A DNA stretch of 64,000 nucleotides, from contig NC_134367.1 in assembly GCF_035582795.1 (NCBI RefSeq), positions 52,111,562 through 52,175,561 on the forward strand, read 5' to 3'. Each line of letters begins with the position of its first letter. Position 1 is the stretch's first letter. Made by a program: the position numbers and the translations under genes. The notes under the pieces were generated by a model. It did not search any database, was not told the origin of the DNA, and saw nothing but the letters and a program-made list of their open reading frames with translations. The stretch comes from Mycteria americana (lineage: Eukaryota > Chordata > Aves > Ciconiiformes > Ciconiidae). Positions 1 through 12,500 of the stretch are shown piece after piece.

Positions 1-2190
1 ATCACCATAGCAGAGCTCAGCTTCCAAATGGGAAACTGCATAAAAATGAGAATACTTGCAGACAAAAACCTAGAAGGATTAGCCAGGGGAGTTAAATCCT
101 TGCAGATGGCATGGAGACTCTTTGGGGACATACTAGAGGCACTCAAGAAATGCGTACCACATGTGAAGAAAGACTTAAGAAAGGGTAAGAGGATGCTGGC
201 ATGGCTAAACAGCAGGATTAAACAGATTATTAAAGCAAGAAGGCATCCTTCAAAAAGCTGAACTTTCATTCAAATGAAGAAAACAGAAAGGACTATAAGC
301 TGTGACAGGATAAATGTAAATGGATTCAAGACAGCCCAGCAAAGATTTTTGAGGCACAATTTTGCTGAAGGCATCAAGACTAATAATAAATCTTGTTTCA
401 AATATACCAGGAGCAGGAAACCTGCCAGAGAGTCCGTAGGGCCAGTAGGTGATCAGGAGTGTTCAGTGAAGATAAGTCAATAGCACACATTTTAAAAAGT
501 GATTTGTTTGTTTCTGCATTCCCTGTGGAAGAACTTGAGGAGGTTCCCACACCAAAGCCTTTCTTTATGGGAGATGCATCAGAGGAGCTGCTGCAAGTGG
601 AAGTGTTGCCAGGGAAAGTTATGGGACAACCTGACTGAAATGAAGATGAACAAGTTGCCAAGACAAGACAATGTTCAAGAATTCTCAAAGAACTCCAGGA
701 TTTTTTTTTTTTTTTAAAGAAGCCAAAGCACTAGCTATGGTATGTAGCTCCTTGCTTAACACTGCCTTGATACCCGAAGACTGGAAGTGGCTGATGTGTT
801 GCCAGTAGTTAAAAAGGATTGCAAGGGTGATCTGGCTAATCACAGGCTGATAAACCTGATGTCCGTAGTGTTCAAATTAGCAGAAACTGTAATGAAGTGG
901 ATGCATGGACAAATATGACATATTTGGGAAGAGTCAACACTGATTTTGGAAAGTGCAGCCATGCCTTACAAACATATTTGCTGAAGGTGTTAACAAACAT
1001 GGATAAAGGATTGATACAGTTTGTCTGGATTCCCTGAAAGCTTTAACAGCCTCAACAGAGGCTCTTAAGGAGTCTGAGCAGCCACTGGATATGTGAGGAG
1101 ATGGTCACATTTGTAAATAATTTGTTGAGATTTAGGAAGGAGAAGGCTGTAAATGGGCAACTTTTGCAGTGGGTAAGGGAGGTTACCAGTGGCTTCCCAC
1201 AGGAGTTTGAGCTTTCTCCTGTGCTGTTCAGGTGCTCATAGATGACATTGAAAAGGGACTGAAGCTGAGGTGGTACAGTGTACACATGATACTGTGATAG
1301 CCAGGATACCAAGGGCAAGGGCTGGCTGGAGAAGGACCTTACAAACAGAGTGACTGCAAAATAAAACAGCAGATAGAGTTCAGTGTCTCAGTAAAATGAT
1401 GCACCTGGGGAAAAATCCCAAAGTATAAAATGACACCATCTGACTTGACCATTACCATGCAGTAATGAAACCTCAGAGTTATGACAGATAATTCTGTCAA
1501 AATTTCAGCTCAGTAGCAATCAAAAAAAAAAAAAAAAAGCAAGAAGCAAATTGATTCCCTTTAGGAGAGCAAAAATAAGGATACCACTATGCTGCTGAAT
1601 AAATCTGTGTTGTCAAGCCTACGCAGTTCTGGTGCCCGCGTGAGGAAGGACAGAGAATTTGGAAAGGTTCCCAAAGGAGCCTCACGAATGATGAAAGGTT
1701 GCTGGGTGGAACAAGTAGCACAGCTGGGGGAGAGCTCTGTAAAACCATCAGTCGAAGGCAGGGGATAAACAAGGAGTGTCTGCTCATGATCTTTTCCAGA
1801 GTAAGGTGCACCCCAGGTGAACATCAGGTAGCCAGCTCTGAACAAAGTTCTTGCACGTGGCTTGTAATTAGGCCATAGGATTTCTTGCTGTGGGACGCGG
1901 CGGGTGGTAAAAGTTCATAGGACTCAAAGGGAAACTGCACAGGCTCATGGAAGACAAATATACCAAGGGTTATTACACATTTAGCAATCACCTCTGGCTG
2001 AGGAAATGCCTGAGCTACAAATTCTTGGAGGCTCTAAGAATATCTGTGGGAAATATCACCATATGCTTGTTCTGGGGATTTTTGTAATCTTCTAATGAAT
2101 CCACTTTTGATCACTGTGGGAGACAGGACTCTGAGCTGGATGGACCTTTGCTCTGACCCGGTATGACCACTCTTGTGCTATCTGGTGGAG
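1..2190 (+). mobile_element. Old, degraded CR1 LINE, 5' end outside window
   Basis: The text matches the reverse-transcriptase part of older avian CR1: the stretch around 300-460 (lysine-rich, then GSRKPARESVG-like coding), the RT-region remnants at 760-1060, and the closing part at 2100-2190 with GGATGGACCTTTGCTCTGAC. Many frame breaks leave no long frame. It ends near 2190 and lies left of the first visible CCDC162 exon, presumably in an intron. Confidence 0.7.
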
Positions 2191-3439
2191 TCGTGATTGT
2201 ATGTATTTGTAGACTAAAGATTCTTCTGGAGACTCACAAGAAGATAAAACTACCTTGTGCCTTTATTTCTATTTTTTTCCTGATTAAAATACTTGTAGGG
2301 GCAATTGGTGAGGGAAATGTTTTCCTCGGATAAGGAGTTGTGTGTTAGCAGGAAGTAAGAAGAAATGCAGTATATCAGGTGCTTCATCTCTCTCGTTCCT
2401 TATTGCCTGTGCAATTAGTTTCCATTTTCTCCACGCCAGGGCTTACAGTGTGACAGTAAATCGCATTTTATGTCTTTTGAACTTCTCTGCCAAGTTTGAT
2501 CCCGGAAGCTGTTATTTGTCCCTGTAATTCCTTTGTTAGCCCTGCAACTGATACAAACTGCACGTCATTTTTAAAAGCACTTGTGTGTGTTTGACAAAAA
2601 CAAAAGGAAAAGATCCTTGTCTTAGAGTTGCCATTCAAAGGAGGATGTGCAGCTACAGAAAGAGTTGCAGTCTAGATTGTTTCTTATATTGCACGAACTC
2701 TCTGTTTTAAAAGCATGTGAATGAAGTACCGGAGAATTCAATGTGACAAAGAGGCTGCAATGAAATGACAAAGTCATGTGTAAGCTTGGCTGGGTAATAT
2801 ATTTACATGACGCATAGAGTGTAGTAAAAGGTAGCTTTACGCGTGTGATTGCACAGCACAATGCAATCCAAGCATGAGGAGCCAGCTGGGTCCCAGAAGC
2901 ACTATACAGCTATGCTGGCACAGCACTCCGCTGGTTTAGCTGGGCTCTGGTGTCACCTGCATTGCTGTGTGAGACCAGGTGCGTTTGCTAGGTGACACCA
3001 GGTCTCATGAAAATCTGTGGGGAGTGTTGTTGCCAAACCTAGCTCTGGACTCCCAGTATCCTATAACTTAGGTTCCAAAGCTTCACAAGCACTTTTGAAA
3101 ACTTTGAAAAGCTTTAGTGGCTCTCCCACTTTGATTAGGAAATTATCCTAATATCAGGGATACGAGGTAGTAGAGCTCCTGAATTATTACCCAGTCCCTC
3201 TCTGTTAGCATAGACATATGTTTTGCTGTAAATGTCCCCCGTCACATGCACTTTCACACATGCATCTACATCATTAACATTTTTGCCTATTTATTTGAAT
3301 CATCCTATCTGCCTCTATCCCTATCACTCGCTACCATGTGGGGTTATAATGAGGAGCAGGTAATTTTATTCTAGACCATTTGGAGAATTTTGAAGTCATC
3401 TTACTTCTTTTTAATACAAACATTTTGGTTCCTTTTCAG
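2191..3439. other. Presumed CCDC162 intron, nothing recognised
   Basis: I see no exon with good splice sites and no recognisable repeat here. Short open frames show no splice context. Confidence 0.5.
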
Positions 3440-3593
3440 GGAGACATTTTTGTCCTCGGGGAATGTTTCAGCCTACCAGAGTCTCACAGACAGGAGATAC
3501 CATGGGCTGTCGCCATTGAGTAACGCTGCAATTCAGAGTGCATTTGCTTCACAGCTAAGGCTCCCGCAGCTTCTGGATCCTCAAAGCTGCAGG
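3440..3593 (+). CDS. CCDC162: CCDC162 exon, first one visible
   Basis: The acceptor is a pyrimidine-rich tract ending TTCAG and the donor is AGG|GTGAGT. One base completes a codon from an exon outside or left of the window, then 51 open codons follow, beginning [18 protein letters not shown]. The exon ends in phase 0. A 113-codon open frame surrounds it, but only this part lies between splice sites. Confidence 0.8.
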
Positions 3594-6500
3594 GTGAGTA
3601 AAGCGTACCCTCAGAGGCACTCTTCCTCCGTTTCCACTGAGCTCCTTGGAGAACAAAGTCCTCTGCGGTTCTTGCTGGGGTGCTTACTCCTTCCCTACCA
3701 TGGTGCAAAGAACCTAACTGTTAATAGCTAATTTTAAAAATTCCCATGATTACAGCTTATTAACTTGATTCACCATTAGGAATTCTAGAAAATGTTCTCT
3801 ACAGAAGTGAATAATAAAGATTTGAGATGGAATGTAATCACACTGATGTTACCAAAACGGAATCATTCTGCGTGATAGAAGTTGGTGATTCTACTAACTT
3901 TCAGTTTTGGGTAATTACCCCTCGGAGCTCTCTCATCACCTGGCAGCAGTTTTGATTGCCCAACGTGTCTGTCATGGTTGTGTGCAAGATATTTAGGTCC
4001 AGTGGTTTCTTAGCTATAGCATCACACGGAGTTACACAATGCCAAATTAGATACCTATGTGCTAAACAGGCACCTTGAATGTCACCAGCAAAAAAAAAGC
4101 TGAATAAGATGAATGAAAAATAAGATGAATGAAAAGATGAATAAGATGTCCCGATGCATCCGAAATAGGACCAGCAATAAATGACTGACAGTAGGTAGGT
4201 AAGGACCTGGGAGCTATTCTGTGGAGGCAGAAGTAGCACAGCATCTTGGTAGGAAATGTATTCTGGAATGAATCTTATTGCTTCTTTCCCAAAGAGTGAT
4301 AATAGATGCTTCTCTCCTTTCTAGTACACGGCCTACTTTCAAAGTCCGAGCAGAGTGTATCACATACCAAAGAGCAACTTGGCCTCTGAGTTGCCTTTTC
4401 CTGATCGAATTAGATGGGACTCTCATAACTAATTGAATGTTGTTCTTATTTATGAACAGTCATCTCTATTCTTTTAGACACTCATGCATTTTCCTTGGAG
4501 GACATTCCTAATGGATGGAGGGTTGTTTCCAGTCACTATCAACAACACCATTAATATAAATTACAACATGCAGGTACAGTGAAGCAGCAACCTTGTGCTT
4601 ATGTCCAAAGACACAAAGACAAGATGAATCTATGATGCAGGAGAAAACAAACTAATACTATCTCATTTCCTGTCTTTGTTTTTTAAAGAACAGAAGTGAA
4701 CAAAAAACATCTCCCCCTTTTCTGTCCAAAAGCCCATTTTATCATTTACTTCACATTTGATCTTTCTTCAAGCAGACCACAGCATTTTATTGATAATGAA
4801 TCTATACTTATCATTTTCCTAGTGTTCTGGAACTAGAGAATCAAATAATTTTTATCACAGGCATATGTGTTTTAGGACCATGGTGCTAAAAGCTTGAAAT
4901 CCATTTGTGTTTATAACACAAAAACCCCTGTGCTGGCACTTATCTGAGATTTGCTATTACTTGTTAGGCTCTGAGCAGCAGATCTTCAGAGATTCTCCCT
5001 TCCTCTCCAGCTGTGCCTGTGCAGCCTGAGTCATGCAGACCGAAGGGTTGCTCATGGGGAGCTGGTGCAATGCAGTTCCTGACGGAGGGTGTACTGCAGA
5101 ACAGCTACGGCTGCCCTGTGGAAGATCACGCTGACTGTCAAGCCTCCTTAGCTACGAGCAAGCAGGTACCTCTGACAACTCAGTTTGTTTGGGACTGTAC
5201 AGCTTCTGTGCAGGACTCCCATTAGTTTTTGCAGCCAAAGCTCTGTGAACACAAGCAACCTAGACCTGAGCTATGCCGTAATAACCTCACCTACTCCTGG
5301 CCGTCTGGTAAGAAGCAAAGGGAACAATGTTGTCTCCTATAAATCCTGAGTGCTGTTGAGAGAAGCCCTAGTGATAGATACCCCTTGAGGGCCTGCTGGT
5401 GTCCCCAGACTTCTGGAGAAAACGGAGACTGTCCTGACTTCTCCCCACACCCCACTGAAGGTCCAGAAGGTCTTTATCAAGAGCTACTCAGTGCAAAGGG
5501 GAAAGGAACAGCCTGGCCACTATCTAAAACCAAACCTAGTCAAGGAGAGGCAAGGTACTTCCAGGCTGTACTTCCCCAAGTACTTGCATTGTGGACGTGT
5601 ATATGAGGAATGGTTGCTGGGGGCACCTAAAAGCCTGCCAGAAACTACACAAAGATTTGGTTCAAGGAATGGGGAGAGATTCAAACGGTTTGTGATGGAA
5701 AACAGATACACTGATTGATTTGCAAGGTAAAATGGATGGAAAGGACAAATTTAGTTATTTTAAGGTCTGCTTCCTTCAAGATCTGAGCTAAGAGTTTCAT
5801 TTCTGTAGCAGTACTTTTAGCTGGAGACCAAGCAGACAGTGTTGTTGTTGAAGCGATTCACTTGAGGAAAGCAGCAATAAAACAGAGGATTTAACTTCTG
5901 CAATTTTATCCCCATCTCTGCTGTGTGTGAGTACTCACTGCAATCAAAAAGTAGCCTGGGTTTTCCCTGTACCATGCTCTGAAGGACACTGGTGTAAGGC
6001 CCCGTTGCAAGTTCTGAATAGCCTGTCGCATGTCTTGTCCCACTGTATTTTGCACGAGATGCTATTAAGTAAAGAAAAGCACATGAAAAGCTTGTCATAG
6101 CTTTTTGAAGCAAAACATTTCCCTGTGACTTCCAGCAGAATTTGGCAGAAACGGTTGACTCAAGCGCTAACTGGTTGCAGAACAGCAAAAAGACGTGCAA
6201 ACTTTTGCTGAGGCATCATGATCCGGTCATATCACGAAACTTGCTGAGATCTTTTCTGATACTATGGAAGCAACTAGAAATATTAAAGGCAGAATGGGGC
6301 CAGCTGAAGCTGAGGACTGAGGATATCAATACAGTTCCTCTCTACAGAGAGTTTTGTGAACAATATGGGTAAGTTACCTTGGATGCAAGAATATTCCAGA
6401 GTGACTGAAAAGATGAAAAATGAGAAAAGTCTCTGCCTTCTCCATCCATTTTCCTCCTGTCCCCTTCTTTCACTTGCTTTTTTTTTTTTTATTTCTACCT

Positions 6501-9500
6501 TCCTTTATTTTTGCTTATAATTAACCTAGTACTTTCGCTTTTCTCTAAAGGCTTGAGAGCTACCTTTTGTTTCTTTGTTTCAGTACAGTTGTTTTTTCCC
6601 CTCTTTCAATGCCTATTCAGACTGCTTGCTGGTGATGTTTTCCAAGTGCATTCTTCTCAGTCGTGTGACCCGCCTCTGTATTTCAGGCTCCATAAACAAT
6701 GTTAAATACAGTACTTGAATAAATGGAAATTTTGGAAGCCTGTTAGATGAATTGTAGCAGAATTCTTCCTAACGCTCCTAGTTGGCTCAACTTTGAGCAG
6801 TCAAGAATAGAAAATTGGAAGATTTCCATCAGAGAGGCCCTTCTGAAAGCAGAAAGCGGAACATGGCTTTTTAAAAAGCCTTGTCCCCGGAAACCACAAG
6901 AAAGGAAGTAAAAGAGCAAGATGACACAGTAAGTGTGAAATCCGTGAAGGCACTGGAAAACACCGTTGTCATGCAACGGAGCACAGAGGAAGCAATGCTC
7001 AGTGGGCCTGTCCCTACAAGGCCAAGGCATTTTAAGTTGACGAGTCTGAATCCGTCACAGAAAATTTGTGTGTGTGTAGAGAGCTGGTATCGGATTTGCT
7101 CCATTCTGGTCTCCATTTATCGATATCCCAGTGTTACCTCCCATGCATTACCAGGGGATCGGAGGGGGCACAGTCCAATGCTGGGGGCCCACGGTCTTTG
7201 CCTCTAACTAATTTCTAAATTCTGCGGAGGGAGCAGCTCCGGGGCAGAGCAGCACTGGGTTGCAGGAGGGCTGGGAGTCAGGAGCGCAAGTTCTCCGTGC
7301 AGAACGACCAACAGCTTGTGCTTCCACCGTGGGGCTGGGCAGCTGCGGGACAGCCCCGTCCTCAGCGTCTCCCAGCCCCTCCGCACCCAGAGCTTTCTTG
7401 TGACGATGCCTGAGATCGGGCTTAGCAGCTATTGCCTCCCGGGAGGAGAGGTGAGCTCCCTGCCCCTGGCTTTGCTTACACGGGGCCTTTGAGCAGGAGG
7501 AGATCTTGAGCTCTTTCGCAGCAGGCAATCTGCCACATGTACCGTACCCAAAAATCCCACTGTGTTTCCCTCCTCCACGCCCCACCCATCCCCTTCCACA
7601 GATGAGAGCTTCCTACTTCCCTCTCTGAGCTCTGTGCTAACCTTTGTGTCATGCCATCAAGGGTTGAAAAGGCAGCGTGATTAAAGCAATAAAATGGAAC
7701 GATGTATATATGCCTTGCTAATGGCTCCTCTGCTTCTAAGAGCAAAGTGAGTGTCTGCCTTGGCACGTAGCACTCAGAAGCACTCAGCAAACCCATGATC
7801 AGATACGAAGGAGAGCAGGGGGAGGAGGTGGAGGGAGTTTCTTGGTCTATTTGAACAACGGGTGATAGACAAGTTCTTACCGGTGACCAGATTTCCCTGC
7901 TTTATCTGGTTGAACCCTTGTTCCTTCCCCTCGGTTTTAGTTTTGTATTATTATAAACTTGGACAAATTACTGAACTATGTAATAAGGCAGGACCAGTGA
8001 AGAAGAGGCTGTCCTGCCCCGCTTGTAGGTTGAGTGGGGCTAATGCAGTGAGCTGAGACTTAATCATATTCTGCATGGGTTTGGAACGGGGGCAAGGGAA
8101 GAAAAAGGAGAGTTAAGATCCAAGGCCAGTAAATGCAAACATACTGATTTTGAGAGAGAATGTGTGAAATACCCGTGTCTTGGTGATTCTAGCGCAGCTA
8201 TCCTGTACCCGGCCGTGAAAGCTATAGTCAGACAAGTGGGCACAGAGGAGGAGTTTGCAGAGCCCGTTACAAGCACTCAGCGCAGAGTTCCCCCCAGAGG
8301 AGCATCAGAAATCGAAATGAAAGTGTACCAGGTAAGGGGAGGGTTATTAGTGGGGCATTGTGGGGGACCACACAGCATCACGTTTTCCTGCAATTTCTGA
8401 TAAGTGAAGTCCAGCGGGGGCCTGTGGAGGCTGTCGCGGGGGGAAGTCTGGCAGATGGGGGTGGCCCGGGAGGCTCTGCAATGGCACCTCTGCTGCGTGG
8501 AGCCAGGTGTGGGTCCTGGGATAGCCCAAAGCAACAGGGCCTCTGCCTCTATCCAGAGAAATGGATCCACAAATATCCTAGCGCTGTGCCATATCCACAA
8601 ATATGGCACAGCACTAGGCATACAGTCACCCCCAAGTGCTATTAACCTTGATACTGTATCTGAAAGTACTGTGTTATAGAGAAGAATGGAAAGAGAATTG
8701 CTTCAGTTTAGTCTGTTTTTGCTAATTGGCAAGTTGCTTTATAAGCAGTATAGAGATTTAGTAAGAGCTAAGCATTAAACTTGATTCTAGCTTCAAAAGC
8801 TTCTGGAAAACCTGGAAATGCACGTGATCCATGATGCGCAGAAGAAAATTAACCAGGAGATGACTCTAGTGACATCTGAAAGAGCCAGGCAAGGGAGCAG
8901 TCTCCCCACTGGTGAGGAGAATTAAAATACCCTTCCTGGGAAATACAGGAGCCCCGGTCTTGAGTGGGAAAAGCAGCTTTGATGCATAAAGGCAGCAAAG
9001 AGCTGTCCTGCGTGTGAACAGGAGAGCACATTTGCTCTCAGCTCCCACTTCCCTGTGCGCCCATTTGGAGGCCAGGGACGGGCTGAATCACGGGGAAGGT
9101 ATCACTGATGAAAAACGGCTTACCCTCAGGAAACTCTCTTCTGTTTTGGAGAGCCCATTGTGAGAAATTCCAGAAATACATCTAGCAGGAAGGTGTGCAC
9201 CGAGATAACCATACGCCTTTCTGCACGGACCTGTTTATTCTGCCTGTTCAACAGATTCAAATTCCCTAAATCTAAGAGTTTACTTTCTCTTTATAAAGTG
9301 AACATTTAGCCATAATCATTGCAAAGACAATTGTGCAAACAAGGCTGAACACTAGTTATTCTGGAGTTTGCAGGCAGCCTGAAACAGCCTGATAGGAAAT
9401 TGCTTCTCTACTCCTCTGTGTTGGAGTGTTAAGATTTTAGGCCTAGCAGTGCAATTTAAATGCCAGACTTTTTAGTATGTTAGGTATTTACTTCGTACAA

Positions 9501-12500
9501 TTACTGCATGGGTGTGGGCAATTTGGGTATTCACAGGCACAAACAGTAAAACAAAGAAAAAGTGGAAATCAAAGGGAAGAAAAATGTGCCCTACTGCCAC
9601 TGGTTGTGGTTGCAGGCACCAATAATTAGTGCACAGAAACGTTGTTTCACACAAAAGCCGTATTCTTTACTCAATATTTACAGAAAACTCCAATACACAA
9701 TTGTGGGCCAGGTCATTATTGACAGAACTGGTCCGTAATGAAATTGCATTTTGGCTTTGATACCAGAACAAATTTGATACTGCTGCTCAACACAGGCTTT
9801 GCAATCTGCTTGCAATGACATTTACTTTTTGCTGTAAACATTTTAGGAAAGCTGAGAAACCCTAATCTATACATATAAAGCGTACCCAGTGTCAAATCCC
9901 AGGGATTACTGAAGGATCAATATTTTGTGACAGTGATACCCACTGGTGTGTGATTTTATTCGGGTTTTTTTTCTCTCCCTCTGTTCCTGCAGAGCTCTGG
10001 AAACACAGGGTAATGCAAGAAAATTTCTCAGTTGTACAACCACAGATAGTTGAAACATTTGTTCAAAGGCTGATGGAAAACTACCAAGAATCGGATACAG
10101 AGGTACATATTCTACGTTTCTATCTAAGCAAGAGCTAAATCATGTTTACAGCTTTATTTATTAAAGCTCTTGTCAATCAGTGGCCTAAAAGAGAAACACA
10201 TTTCTTGAGTTTAGGAGCTTAGATTCAGATTATGTTGGTTTGTAATAGCAGTGTTGGCAGCAAACTTGTGCATTGCCCTACCGCCTTCTGACAGGTTTAT
10301 TTCAGCTCTCAGGACTGTAATAATGTGAAGATGAGTTAGGGCTGGAGGTTTATTTGCAACCGCAATGCAGGATTGCAGGACTTTATTCATGGATTCAGTA
10401 GTGGGAAACTCTTCTTCCTGAGTCATTGCTAAATCAGGGGTCCAGCACGACCTTTGGAAGCAGTTTTAGGGTTTGTTTTCAGTGAAATTCAAAGAAAATA
10501 TTTATGAAAATATGACCACTTCTGGTTAAAAAACACAAAACATGGGTTTTTGAGAGAAGGGATGTTGGGGCCCAACTGCAATCCAGGCAGTTTCTGAGTG
10601 ATTTAACTTTCTGGTGATTTAACTTCTCTACTGAAAATTCTCTTTTAGCTTCAGAAGGAAACAAAAAGACATTATATATTTGCAGCTAGAACCAGTCAAA
10701 AAACTGACAAATCTGTTTTCCATTAGTTCAGTGAAATTGTAGATTCGGCAAAAACATTTACATTGAATAATTTTATTTTTGCTTCATTTTGATATCACAG
10801 AAGCATTTTTTTTACAATAAGGGGACCATGTTTCGTTTTGATGTGTGCTGTATATAGCAGCTCTTGTGACTTGGGCCACCTGCAAGGTTTCTTATTTTGC
10901 TTCCTAGGTTACTTTTAAAAAAAACCATTTACAACAGTGTCTCACCATACTGGGCTGTGACATGATGGCCAGAGAGCGCAGCAGCTTTGAGACCTACTCC
11001 ATGTTTTATGAAAATATTCTCTGGCAGCAGCATCGTTTACTTTACCAAAAAGAACAAGTATGCTCAGAGCATTGATTCTACTCTTTGAGAACAGGGGAAG
11101 GTGGTTTCTCTGGGTGGGAGGCAGTTGCTAAGTAAAAAATAAAGTCAAGCTGTCAGGCTGGGAAGTTGCTGAAGCGGAGGTGGGCTACACAAGCATAGTC
11201 ACCGTGCATCTTTGTGCTTTGCTTCAGGAGCTGCACGCAGTGGAAGAAGGTGGCAACCAAAGCGATACGGCCCTGACGCAGGTTGGCGATGGTGGTCTAT
11301 CGATAGTACCTAGGTCTATCGGTAGTACCTAGTGGTCTCATTTGGGACAGAGTCCCACTGTGCAGACACATGATGACAATATTTGAGAAGAAAAGTAGGG
11401 GGGCTCTGGGGCTGCTGTTTCTGTGCTCAATGCCAGAAATCAAGCCAGCAGGACTTGTAAAACAAAGATAACCTGAAGGCAAAGGTAGTGGCCTGCTGTT
11501 CCGTGGTTCTTGTTCACAAAGGATGATATACTGGTAACCTTCTAACTTAAACTTCTACTGACAGGTCTCCTCCTTCACAGGGCATTTTCCCAGAGCAATT
11601 CAATCCTGTGCATTGACTGAGATGATAGAAAATAGAAGTGGGTCAGGCACACAGGCCATACTGCAGTGTAGGTACCAGGCGTCCTGGTTTCAGCTGGTAT
11701 GCTACAGCATGGCTGCATAACCAACTCCTCTTAAGTTCCGAGTACTCGACTTTGCAGCTTCAGCTGTGTTTTTTAGGATAGCTGCTATGTGTGGGTGGAA
11801 TTTTTTAAAGAAGTAAACCCAGCCAATAAATCAGAAATGCTGTCTTGTGCAATCATGTGATATCCATGTAATCTATTAGCTGACTTGGAGGCTTGGCTCC
11901 ATCAACACAAACTCCACTGCTAGAGGTATGTCAGCTTCTACAGAAACCTACACTAGGGAGAAGACTGCTTGGGTTTCAGGGATGTTTGCACAGCAGTGTT
12001 AGAACACCTGCATTTTGGATTTCATTCCTGGGCTCCTTTTCTCATCTGTCCTCATTATTGACTACAAGATTTCAGTTCTTCTCTGGGCTTCTTATCAGTT
12101 TCTTGCCCCACTTTCTCAGGCTTTTTCCAGGTTTTTGCCCCTATATCCTTTTCGGTACGGTATCTTGTCAGCAACCTCCCTTCTTCCCTGATTTCGCTGT
12201 CCTGGCTATATGTTTGGGAAGGCTGGAGTGAGAGAGAAAATGAGAAACACGTGTGAGGTTTCAGCTGGGTGGAAAGATACAGGAGGAGTCAGTAGGACTT
12301 TCCTGGAGCCTGTGGGCAGTGAAGTCTTTCCCCGCCTCCACTTTGCCAGCCTATCACCACCAAATCCCTGGCTCCTCTGTGTTGTACTCGAAGGAAGTGG
12401 CCCAGGGTGGCTAGCTGCCTACTGTCTCTGGGCTCTGCTTCAACCTCAGAAGAGACTTCCTGCTCCCAGTTCCACTTCTCGATAGCCTAAAGCAATTAAC

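Noticed and set aside
4085-4150. Clustered AAGATGAATGA words
   Set aside because: A short imperfect simple repeat without further structure.
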